Shown here: one piece after another, positions 10,768-22,900 of the stretch
How positions within the stretch are numbered: position 1 is the first letter of the stretch
How the letters are laid out: each line of letters opens with the position of its first letter
Assembly: GCF_921293095.1 (NCBI RefSeq)
Contig: NC_060259.1
Span: forward strand, 5,890,001 to 5,954,000
Origin: Ischnura elegans
Taxonomy: Eukaryota > Arthropoda > Insecta > Odonata > Coenagrionidae
DNA length: 64,000 bases
Reading direction: 5' to 3'
The notes under the pieces: model-generated
The model's input: the letters and a program-made list of their open reading frames with translations, nothing else
Told to the model about the DNA's origin: nothing
Databases searched by the model: none
Translations under genes and position numbers: made by a program

Positions 10768-13210
10768 TTTCCTCTCCGTCCATTTCACCCTCTCCATTCT
10801 TCTCCACACACCCACATCTCGAATGCCTCCAATCTTCTCTCCTCCTCCTTCCTCAGTGTCCACGTTTCCACACCGTAGAGAGCTACACTCCAGATCAATC
10901 TCTTCACTAACCTTTTTTTAAGGTCTTGCATAATGAAGAAGCTCCTTCCTGTTCATAAACGCCTCCTTTGCTTATGCAATTCACTTCCTGATGTCCTTGC
11001 TACTGTATCCATTTTCCTCTAATATGCTGCCTAAATAGTTGAATTGCTCAACCTGCTCAAGTCTCTCCCCTCCTACTTTTATCTTGAGTCAAACATTCCT
11101 TGCTTGCTATGCTTTACAAAACCGCATTACCTTGGTCTTCTTGTGATTAATCCTCATCCCATACTCCTCGAACCGCTCGTCTAACGCATCCACTAGAGCC
11201 TGCAGTCCCCTCGCTGACTGGCTAATCAGCACCTGATCATCCGTGAACCTCACCGATTTCAACATCATTCCTCCCAGTTTCACTCCAGCTTCCAACTCAT
11301 CCCACGCTTCTCTTACCATCTCCTCAGCGTATGCGTTGAAAAGCAGCGGCGATAAAGGACAACCTTGTCTCACTCCCCAGCCAATGCTTCCCACCCAGAT
11401 TTTCCACCCACTACCCTCACTTGCACAGTCTGGGCCGTATACAGATTGCAAATCAGTCGCCTATCCCTCCAATCTACATCTATTCTCCTGAGTATATCCA
11501 TCAACTTTACCCAGTTCAACCAATCAAATGCTTTTTCAAAATCCATGAAACAGGCATACACGTCCTGGTCATATTCTAGGTTCCTCTCCACGAGGCACCT
11601 CATTATTGCTATTGCGTCACGAGTTGGCTTCCCTTTTCCAAAATCACACTGATCTTTGCCCAAATACTCGTTTGCTTTAGCCTCCATTCGTCTGTTCAAT
11701 ATCCTCCGTACCACTTTCGCCACGTGCGATATTAGACTAATAGTCCTATAATCTCTGCATTCCACAGCTTTCTTCTTTTTCGGTAGCGGAATTAACACTG
11801 TCTTCACAAAATCCTCCAACCAACATCCCTCCTCATAGGTCCTACGCACTAGATCAAAAAATCTTTTCTTACTCTCCTTCCCTTGATTCCTTAGGAGCTC
11901 GCACGGGATATAGTCCACACTCATTACTTTCCTAGCCTTTATATTACGAAGTGCTCTCTCGATTTCCAAATCTGACATCCCCTGCCCAAGATTGTCCTCC
12001 TCCACTGCACTTTCCTCCTCTATCGTCAATCTCTCCGGCCTGTTTCTTCCATCATACAGATCTTCCACGTATTCCTTCCTTCTACTCTGTACATCTTCTC
12101 GGTTAGCATCCTCCCATCTTTAGTCTTATTTTAAACGTGGCTTATCCTCTTTTGCCGCCCAATAGTGACTTAACTTTGGCGTACAACGTGCCTACCTCTC
12201 CTTCTTTCTGGAACTTTTCCATTTCCTCATACTGCCTTTTCCACCAAGCCTCCCTTGCCCTCTTAGTTTCGTGATGTAATCAATTATTAAGTTCCCTATA
12301 CTTTCATTTGACTATTGACTTCTCCTCCGCTTTGACCGTTCCCATTTTGATATTATCCCACCCTACCTCTACAGTCTGTGTATTTCCAATCTCCCTTGTA
12401 CTAATGTCCACTGGTTCCTAATATTCTCTCCTTATAGTCCCCTTCAGCACTTTTCCTTTCCTTTTTCGGCACCATTTCCTTGCCTTCCTGACTTTCGTAA
12501 GTCTTTTGAATCTTACGTTGAATTTCATGAGCACTAGGTTGTGGACTGAATCTGCATCCACTGCAGGGAAGCTGCACGAGTTTTTCACACTATTCCTAAA
12601 CATCTGTCTTACCGTAATGTAGAACTGATATATCCCCACATCCCCTGGATTTTTCCATGTGTACCTTTGCCCTTTATGATGATTGAACCCTGTGTTTGTG
12701 ATGAATAATTTGTTTCTCCTGTAAAATTCTGCTGCTTTCTCTCCCCTGTCTTTCCGTATTCCTAGTCCAAATTCTCCTATTTCGTGTGTCCATCCCTCCC
12801 TTCCCCGATTGAGGCATTGCAGTCCCCCATCACTACCAGATTTTTCTTACCCGGTGTGTCTCTAATTATTTCCTCGAGCTGTTCATACACCTCATCTACT
12901 TCTTCCTCCCTATGATTACCAGTGGGCATGTAAACTTGAACCACCAAAAGGTTGGTGGGTCACACCTCAATTTATACCACCAGAATCCTATCGCTTACCT
13001 GGTCTACACCTACCACTCTCTTACCCATCTTCCCGTTTTATAATAAAGCTACCCCTCACTGGATTTCCTCCCCACCACTATATATAACCAAGCCTATAGC
13101 CATCACTCCAATATTCGCCACCATCCTTCCATCTCACTTCGCATAATCCTAAGATATCTAACCTCCCTTTATCCATTTCCCTTTTGATATTTTTTAATTT
13201 CCTCACCCTC
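10640..13210 (-). mobile_element. RTE-like non-LTR retrotransposon G (degraded)
   Basis: Minus-strand element with endonuclease then reverse transcriptase. Near 12960-12790 a frame reads VVQVYMPTGNHREEE and VVMGDCNASIGEG, an AP-type endonuclease motif. 12639-12418 continues with a VHNLVLMKFNVRFKR segment. 12068-11370 has RT finger and palm motifs (LIPLPKKKKAVECRDYRTIS, CFMDFEKAFDWLNW). 11451-11107 has GVRQGCPLSPLLFNAYAEEM and FTDDQ in place of the usual FADDQ-type catalytic box. 10863-10642 is the C-terminal RRRQKVWMERLLRGEGML segment. Frames are shifted between blocks, so it is dead. Related elements are common in ticks and hemimetabolous insects. Confidence 0.82.
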
Positions 13211-13756
13211 GTCATTCTTCTTCTTCTCCATCTCCTTTGTCTTCTTTCCTTCATTGCTACGCCTGCTGCTGATGATTATGATAAGTCTCTGCAAGGATTT
13301 CGCATGTTGACGACCCCGAGGACCTTGCCGACCTCACTGCTGTGAACGACTCCCGCCCTTTGCACACCAGTCCCGTTTGATGAGATTCCAAGGCTCATTT
13401 GGTTGTACTCCATGTTTTCAGGGAAGACATAGTTGGTAGGGTTTCCCACTTCCATTCCAACAGTGTTTTTTATGTGACACCATCACGTGGACTACCTTTT
13501 GTCTGGCTCCTACCCTTCGACCTATCTGGCATGGGTGGCCCTATCGGGAATAATTTAGAATTAATGCTGCCAGTGCAGCTGTAGGGGTCATAGGAACTCA
13601 CAAGCCTTTCCACCGCGACAAGTTTGTAGCCCAAGGGAAAGGATTTCTTAATGATCACCTAGATTTAAGTTTTTGTTTAAGAATTTTTCTTCTGCCTTGA
13701 CATATATTTTTCATTACTTATGTGGTATTCATTATTTTTTAACTTTCCTGTTCCAG

Positions 13757-13931
13757 AGATCTTTTAAAATTGATCTCATCAAGGGTGCTGTGGACCACTT
13801 GTTACGGGCAAAAATTAAGACTTCTAGTCAAGTTCGCAAGTTCTTAGAGCTTTCAAGTAAGGCAGAACAAATGGTGATACAGAATATGAAAAAGGAAGTT
13901 GACTATGGTGATGCACCTGATGAGTTCAGGG
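13757..13931 (+). CDS. UBE4B: UBE4B-like exon: end of core region, before the U-box
   Basis: Acceptor TTTCCTGTTCCAG precedes 13757 and donor GTGAGT follows 13931. The 58 codons plus one base encode a helical stretch ([27 protein letters not shown]) ending [10 protein letters not shown]. The final G combines with AT of the next exon to make the aspartate that opens the U-box. Confidence 0.92.
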
Positions 13932-16900
13932 GTGAGTATGAGGTTAAGATGATGAATTGTTATTTTTACAGCATATTTGTGGAGTGGAATTTGAACTGAG
14001 GAAGGGAATCTGAATAATCTCCATTACATCCATCCTTACCATGTAAGCTGCATATTTTATTTGAATTTCAATGTAAGCAAAGATTTTCCCCTTTTAATGT
14101 TTTAAAATAACATCTAATGTATGAAAAGTATCACATGGTTTTGGTTTTCATTTTCTTTCTCCGCTTCAAAATTTTGTCCCTGTAGTTAGCCATTAAGGTA
14201 GTTGAGTAGGTTAATAGACGTTCTTCCTGGCAGAAATTTGATACCATGTTGATTATTGTGCTCAGCAATGAACAAGATGAACTTATTATTTTGTATTTGC
14301 TCTCAAAAGAGTTCATTTCCTTCTTTGAATCCTTATTTCCTTATCAGTGACTTATAATTTCCCTTTTCAGATCCCTTAATGGACACATTGATGGAAGACC
14401 CAGTGAGGTTGCCTTCTGGAAAAATCATGGATCGAGCAGTAATAACTCGTCATTTGCTGAACTCCTGCACTGATCCTTTTAGTAGACAATTACTGAATGA
14501 AGAGATGCTCATGCCAGGTGAGAAATATTCATATCTTCAAGAAGTTAAAAATTTTCTATGTTCCCAGTGCATGCAAAATCTTGAGCTCAGAATATGAATT
14601 GTGGCATAATCCATCCATTTTTTCCTGAGAAGTGGCTGGGTTTTTTGCTCATTTAAAGAATTAAATGATCACTCTGGTTTTACATTCCTTCCCACGTGGT
14701 GCAGGTAAAAATTATGAGTCTATAAAATTACAGCATACGGGATAAACCTCTTCTCTCAACTGCTAAATAAATCCTTAGGGCATAGTAGTGGTAAGTGGCA
14801 GATAGCAGATGTAGATGGGGTAAGCGCATGTGGGGACCTGGTCCTGAGGGACCACTCTACCTGGGGGTAAAAAAAGCAAGTTTTACGAAATTATTAGTGT
14901 TATAAAAGCTTACTTTATTACTTGCCTGTCTTACCAGCCAGCCAGCAAGGTGAAAATTAGATCTTATTGTATTACATGCAGTTTTATTTTATTCTAGTTA
15001 GCCATGTGTTTATGGGGGAAGAATTTTACATATTACTTACCACTATCCAATTAATCCTCAGTCACTTCTTGTAATTTACTCTCTTCCAGAAGTATGTATC
15101 AAGGTCATATTAACCATATACATATTGTGACCCGCCTCTGTCAGGTGTGGGAGGGTTTGTTTGGAGGGATCGTCCAAGACGGGCGGGTCGTGGGTTGGAA
15201 GGAAGGGGAAGTAGTGGGGGGAACAAAGAAGAAAGTGGGGGTGGGGTGGGTTTCTATTGCTGAATGAGGGCTGGCGTGCATAAAATAATAATAATAATTT
15301 TTATTGTTCCTAGAGATCACATGTTCCGGTGACATTGGAAGTCGTCAAAATAAAGTAAATAATTAAAGTAATAGTTACTAATAAATGAAGTGATATAACA
15401 TTTACAATTTTTACAGATAAAAGAAAAAAGTTACAATTTTAGTGGTTGATGGGCAAAGATTACTCCGAGCCCAACATAAAATCCTTCAGGCTATAATAGT
15501 TATTTTCCATTAAATATATCTTCAAAGCATTCTTGAATGGTGTAGGTGGAAGACATTTAATATCATACGGTAGTCTGTTGTATATTTTTGATAGGGAGAA
15601 AAGGGGTCCTTTTTGGCAGAAAGTGCTATGGTAGTCTTTGAGGTGAATGTCATTGGTGGTTCTGGTAGCGTGATTATGGTGAGAACTATTTTTTGGAAAG
15701 TATTCAGGGTTATTCTTAACAAAAGAGGCACAGTTGAGTATGTACAGTGATGGGAATGTTAGTATTTTCAGATCATTGTAAAGAGGTAAGCCAGGTGCTC
15801 GCATAGAAACTCTGGCCATGGCTTTCACTGCACGTTTCTGCATAGAGAAAACTTTGTGGCAGCAGCTAGCATTACCCCAAAAGATGATGCCATAAGTTAG
15901 GTGAGGATATATTTTGTCATAATATATCATCTTCAGAGTATCAATGGTAGTTACTTCAGCCAGCTTTCTTATAATAAATATGCCAGTGGATAGTTTATTC
16001 ATTATATAATCAATATGTGATGACCAGTCAAGGTTGTCAGTGAGGATAACACCTAATAATTTTGTTGAATGTGCCCGGGAAATCACGTGAGGACCAACAT
16101 TTAAGATCATACTTGAGGTACATGGGGACCGGTTGCCATGGAACTGAAGAAAAACTGTTTTGTCAATGTTGACTTGAAGGGCGTTATCATGACACCATTC
16201 TGACATGCTGTTGATACTGCTTTGTGTGGTATTAACTAGGTCGCTCCTATTTACCTCACTTGAAATGATTGAGGTGTCATCTGCATATAGAATGGCATTT
16301 TGGAGGAGGGGTTTGTCTGGCAAGTCATTAATGAAAATTAGGAATAGCAATGGCCCTAGTATAGAACCCTGTGGTACTCCTGCTTTCACAGTAAGGGGAT
16401 TTGACTTAACTACTGTAATGCTTTTTGCTGTTCTGGAGGTATATTTGACAAATTGCTGACGGTCAGTTAGGTATGATGACAACCAGGAGAGAGCTTTCCC
16501 CAAGATGCCCACTGACTGCAGTTTAGAGAGGAGAATTGCATGATTAATTCGATCAAAGGCTTTGCTTAGATCAAAGAAAACACCAGCTGCTAATTTGCGT
16601 TCCTGAAAAGCTGTGCATAGTTGGTTTAATAACTGAAAGATGGCTGTACTTGTGGATTTGGATTTACAGAAACCGTGTTAGGCATTTTTCAGTATTTTAA
16701 AGGTTTTGAGATAACTCATTACACGATGGTAAAAGAGTTTTTCGAATATCTTTGAGAAGGCAGACAGTACAGATATAGGTCTGTAGTTTGCCGAGTCATT
16801 TAGAGGGCCCTTCTTATGAATTGGGGTAATTGAAGCATATTTGAAAAGGTCTGGGAAGACTCCAGAGCATATGGAGGTATTAAATATGTCAGAAAGGGGA

Positions 16901-19900
16901 CCAGCAATGACTTTGGCAACATGCTTAATTATAGGCATGGGTATACCATCAGTACCTGCTGACCAACTATTTTTGAAGGAGTGAATAATGTGAATAATTT
17001 CAGTGTGCGTGCTTGGGAAGAGAAAAATACTCTGTTCGGGGTTGACTACTTTGAAATCAATTGTGGAATTCAGGGTTGAGGGTGAGTAACAGAATTGTTT
17101 ATTGAAGCTGTCTGCAGTGATTGATGGATCAGAGCAAGGAGTGCCATTAAAGAAGATCGGGGAGGGGGTCAGGGTTCCACAGGAGGATTTTGTGTTATCT
17201 TTGATCACTTTCCATGAAGCCTTTATAATGTTGTTTGAGTTTTTTATGTATGTATCAATTTTAATCCTACGTTCATTGTATACCATAGATTTAAGGTCTT
17301 TCCTGGCTACTTTGTAACTGGGAATCAATTCATTTTTACCGCTTTTTATCAGGGAGTAAAGGTTGCGTACATTAGCGGCTCTTTTAAGAACATTCTCAGA
17401 ATATATCTTTTCCTTTAGAGGGAAGATTCTGCTTTTTTTCACATTTAGTGGAAAAGCTGCATTAAAATAGATATGAAAAATGTTAAGAAAGGCACTAAGT
17501 TTTGAGTTCAAATCCAGACTTGAGTATATCTCTTCCCAATTTTCTAGAGATAGATCATGAAGGAATTTTTCCATAGCAGAGTCTGAGAAAGCTCGCTGAG
17601 ACATAGGTACAAGACGAGGTGGGGTGTGGGTTTTGATTTTTATGTTGACATTAATTGCAAGATGGTCTGACATAAGGGAATCAAAAGTAGTACAGGAGAA
17701 ACACAACTTAGGGAGATTGCTAATTATCAGGTCAATGAGGGTTTCGGAGTGGGAGGTTAACCGGGTTGGTTCACTATTCATGACATTTAAACCAAAGGAT
17801 GATAACACATTGAGAAAGGATGACTTATGAGGGGAGTTGCTTGATAGATCAATATTAAAATCACCAAAAATTATGATGCCATCTGTGTTTTTAGAGATGA
17901 GGAAATTAACAGTTTCTGAGAAAAGGTCTAAGAAGTCACGAACTTCACCATTTGGTGAACGATATATCACACAAATAATGTATTTTTGTGAATTCACTTC
18001 TAGGATGGACACTGCGCACTCTAACACAGATTCAACAGAATAACGAAGGCTTACGCTGCAAGTCACGAGTTCAACAAAACATTTAATGCACAAATCAATC
18101 TTGAAGTATACAATAAAACACATAAATTGATCGTTTCTCTTAACCCTAAAAAAACTACTGCTACTGGCCAGTGAAATAATAATGAAAACAATTTCCAATC
18201 AATAAAAGAACAATTAGTCAAAAACTCTGCTTTTAACAAATGTTTGGCATGAATACAAAAACGAAACAGGTGAACTATAAACAACGCCAATATTAAATTA
18301 AACAGTCTGTCCTAAATACTACAATTATTCACGCACACACGGGGAAAAGAGGAGGGCAAAAAAATTTTTAAAAATGCAAGGGAATATTTTCATGATTCTT
18401 ATGGTCTTGAATGGGGGAAAATGGGGCTCTTCGGGAATCTTCTGAATTCAGGGGGGTGGCAGAATGTAGGGTGACAAGAGTACTTATCGGCTCTCTGTGT
18501 CGTGGATGGAGATGGCTTCCTTGGCTGGTTCCGGTCAGGGTCGCTGCATCTACTTTCACTGTGGGCTGAGAGAATCTCTGAACTTGGGCGTCGTGGAGTG
18601 ACTTTCCTCTTTTTTGCACACGGGAAATCTGCGGTGCGTCTCCTCTTTCCTCGCTGTCGCCGTCCTTCACCTTTCTGTCAATCTCCACGCCTCGTTTATC
18701 TTTCTCTCTCTTCCACGGGACTGCAGGGATGCACCTCTGCTGAGCAACCTTGCCTCCGGCTGCCTCTCCATGCCAAATAATGCTTCATCTAGCCGGCTCT
18801 ACTTGGCTTTTATAACCACTTTTGGCGAGGTCAACTTTCTGGGGTTGGGGTTGGTGGGGAAACCCGGAGTGGCGGGTTTCCCTACCAATGTCGTCCATTG
18901 GGGGGGGGGGGGGGGGAATTTTGCCAAAGTTTGTGGAGGGTGGGGGTGGCAAATTGCATCACCCTCCGATCGCTGCGGCCAGGTGTTGTTTTCTTGGGGG
19001 GGATGAGGTGAACCTGGCACTGATCATGTCCACACGGAAAATTCCACTCTTGGAAAGCGGGCGGAAGAATCGTGGGAGGGGGGGGGGGGAAATACACTGC
19101 ACTTGGGTTCGTTCACGTTTCTCTGCATCGTCACACGCATTCACATACAAAATTATGTCAGCCTTCCCTACCTCGTGAACGCCGTTTTGAATGCCCATGA
19201 ACCGCACCAAGCAGCATCGGTTACAACATGTAATGGGAAGATGCAAAATTGTAGGCTGGAGTTATTCGTAATGGTCAACTTGCTCTCTTCCTTAGAAATT
19301 GACTAAAAGTAGATCTGATGAAAGCCAACTTTGATAGCTTAAATCACAATAGAATTGTGTAGAGTATAGATGGGATGTATGGATTGATCCGCCTGCCTTG
19401 GACTCCCATTCCACAATCAAAAGGTATGGTGTATGAAACAAGTGCAGAAGTCCCCCTTGAATGAGATGAAAAGAGCAAGTTGAGTGTGTGAGAGGACTGC
19501 AAGTGGGTGGGTGGGTTTGTGTGAGAGAGGGAACCTCTAAGGTACCTGACGCTGAATTTCATGAAAATAGTGTCAAGAATTTGTCCTCTTGCACCCAACA
19601 CCAGTGACAAACAATAGAAAACAGTGCAACCCTCATGCTCTCCTTGACTTGCGGCAGTTACTGAATAAAAATTTTAAAGCAGCAAATTCGTTCTTATATA
19701 AATCTTGTTAATTTAGCTGGGAAATTTTCAAAACTCTAGTGTTGGCATTTTGTATAAGTTTTTGTCTTTCCTTTATTTTGCATTGTGTTGTTTCGGTGCA
19801 TACATTGATGCAGATGTGTGATATGGCTAGTGAGATGATGCATTGCCACAGTAATGGCTCTGTTGATTGATTGTATGTAGTGGATTGGATGAATCTCAGC

Positions 19901-22900
19901 TTTATCATACTATGTCAAATATTTGATAATAGCATTTATCACCTGGGGATGGTGGTGGAGGCAATTATGTGCTGTTAGTGCAGAATTTTCTTATGCATCC
20001 TCTGCTGTGCAATGTGGATCCCCTCACTATCTTCTAGGTGCACAAATATCAATAAAAATACGTATGCTTGAAGTGTCCTTGTGAACTTTCTTTCTGGATG
20101 GGGTGTGGATGCTTGTGTGGATTCTTACCATGTGGGTGTGGAGTTGATATGGCTGGTGTAGCATTCAGGTGTGGAAATTCAGGTCTTTGTGTGTGTGAGT
20201 TGTGCCTTCAAGTTAACTATTTATGCAATATTAGATGCTTACTAAGCACTTAAAATAAATGTTGAGGACTGTTAATGAGGACAGGAAGGGAGTGAAAATT
20301 AGAAAACACCTCTATCTATCTCTTCATCTATGACTTTTTTTATGCCAACCCTGAGATCATACAGCATTTTCTCATCTTTCCTCATAATATATTTTCCTAT
20401 ATTTCTATACATTTGCCCGTATTTCTCCTTAATAATGGTGCCAAAATCAGTTTGTGAATCTTTCATGAGTCTTGGCCGGTTATTTCCATTTTAAATGATA
20501 TTGATAGGAAATGCACATAATGGCTATGAAATCATCAATCTCCAGCCAAGTTATTACTCCTGTGTCTGGGATTATTCCCTGCTGGTCACAGTTCTCCAAG
20601 GTGGGCAGTTGCAGTTGCTACCATTAATCTTGTGTGCACAAGTAAGTTGCTGAGGTTGGTGGCCACTGATTATAACAGCAAGTTCATTGTATATTGGAAG
20701 CTTGATTGTATGAATTATCAAAGTGAACTGTTGAGGTTGACCTAGTCCACTCATTTTTCATGAAAAACTGCAGATAGTAAGAAAAGCAGTAAAAATCTAT
20801 CATTGTACTGCTGGACTTAAAGTACCATGTGCCAGAGTCCTATGTACTGTCGAGCGTTCCACATTTAGTTGACAGTACAGGCCTTATCGAGAACAGTGTT
20901 GCTAATTATTATTATTAAGCTTCTGCTCTGCAGGCAAGCATCCTCTCAGTGTATGCAACAACACATAACAGAGGACTAAAATGGTGTAGTTCAAAAAGGA
21001 GTTGGGAGCGCATGAAAGATGACGTAAATAAAGAAATTTTTTTGCATAAACTAAAATACCTTTGATGCAATATTAAAGGAAAAGTCTTTTGTTATTCTAT
21101 GTATGTACTTATTCAATATGCACAAGCTGAATAAGGAAAAATCTGTAATTTAAAAAAATAGCAATTAAGTGAAGGAAAATAAAATTTATCGCCACTTCTG
21201 AATGTGATGAAATTTCTATTCCTTCCGTATTCTGCATCGTTTTTTTGGCCCTGGCTTTTGTTTGCCATGAATGGCTGTGTTGTATAAGACAATGATGGTT
21301 ATATCAGATGGATAGTTGGCTTTTAATGAAAATTAACTCTATGACTATGTCCACTTCCTTGACATGCTGATTAATACTAACCAGTGGTTTAAATTTATTT
21401 TTTGCTTCAAGTTAAGTTCACAGAAGGCGCAGTTAAGTTCGCAGTTCATATAAGGTAGTTCAGTGCAAATTCAAATCTCCAATTGTGCGAAAAATCCACA
21501 GAGAAAAAATCATTCGCCTTGACCGGGATTCGAACCCGGATCCCTCGATTTCCGTCCGAGTGCTTTAGCCAGTTAAGCTACTGAGGCGTCATTCTTCCCT
21601 GTGGAAATTGGTGGACTATACCGGACAAGGTGGTATGGACTGCTGAGCATATTATGCGACGAGCAGTCCAAGTCCAAATCGTGCGCACGGCGCCACAGCC
21701 GGAGAGTAAAGTCCGAACTTTGAACACACATAGGTGTTCTCTCTTTGACGAATTTAAGTATACCGGGACTAGCCCCTCGGTAGCTTAACTGGCTAAAGCA
21801 CTCGGCCGGAAATCGAGGGATCCGGGTTCGAATCCCGGTCAAGGCGAATGATTTTTTCTCTGTGGATTTTTCGCACAATTGTGCATTGCGGGTGACTCCC
21901 GTAAAGGTTATCACCGTGGCTAGTCCCGGTATACTTAAATTCGTCAAATCTCCAAGTTTAGTTTTTTAATATCTTATAGGTTTATTCATATAAAAATTCA
22001 AATTTGTTTGCTCAACACGTGGATTTCTCTTGTAACTGCCAGCAATGATACACTTTTGTTCAAATGTGTAGTAACACATCCAAAACATTTCAAATGTAAA
22101 ACAAGTGGGTAGCCCCAATTTATCCACATCTCATCCAGAAACCTCTTCAGACTCTTCACTCGCCGTATTGTTGCTGCATTTTAGTAATTATGTCACTTCT
22201 GAAAAATGAAAAACCTCTCGATACTGATGCTTCCAATTTATTTGCAATCGTGAGCAAAGCGTTTATGGATAAGAGGGGAGTACAATATAGACAAATGCCT
22301 GTTCTACAAAGAACCTAAGGCATCAGGGAGCCAAAATTCCCTTTCCCCTATGAATGTAGCTGTAATATGTGTGCAGTTTGCATGATTGTCTTTAATGTAT
22401 AATTATTACATTTAATACAATTATTTTGAAGTATTTCCAACACACGCAGCTATCTATCACTAATGCCCATGTTTATATGGCTTTGTTCTCGTCTTCACTT
22501 TACGAGGGTTGTTCAATAAGTCCTTAAAATTTCCGAGATATTGTTCTCTTAATATCAAAAAGTAATTTTTCCCAGAAAGCAGAACTCTTGATTAATCAGC
22601 TGTAAGAATTTCAGCTGTATTCGTGCCATAGTTTCATTGTTGTTGCCAATTGAAGTGAGCTACTTTCATTTGTTTCTGAAAATGTATAAAAGTAAGTTTC
22701 GTGCAGTGATCAAACAGTTGTTTTTAAAAGGGTTAACGCTAGAGATGTGCGAATAGTATCCGCGAATTCGAAAATATTCGAAATAATTATGCTTAAGGTA
22801 CAATCTCAAATACTTTGAATTTCGCGCCATACACTGTCACACGTGCGTCGTTGGTAGTTGACTCGGAAAAATGTAGAAAAAACTAGTCGTTCCATGCATG

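Larger units (their letters stand above)
21481..21945. mobile_element. tRNA-derived SINE unit with inverted halves, 10-bp target duplication
   Basis: 465 bp flanked by TCAAATCTCC at 21471-21480 and 21946-21955. The left part (21481-21771) is in minus orientation: tail, tRNA-like head, body. The right part (21774-21945) is in plus orientation: a second head, tail, body, ending TACTTAAATTCGTCAA. The same modules in direct tandem occur at 34298-34708. The duplication length and tRNA-like heads fit LINE-mobilised SINEs. The inverted arrangement resembles a twin-priming or fold-back product. Confidence 0.78.

Noticed and set aside
18368-19306. Cluster of overlapping open frames on both strands
   Set aside because: Low-complexity G/C-rich sequence with long homopolymers and no domain; frames on both strands mirror each other.
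21774-21846. Functional tRNA gene
   Set aside because: Boxes A and B are good, but position 33 is not T, the acceptor stem is mispaired, the copy sits in a SINE unit with target duplications, and other copies are degraded.
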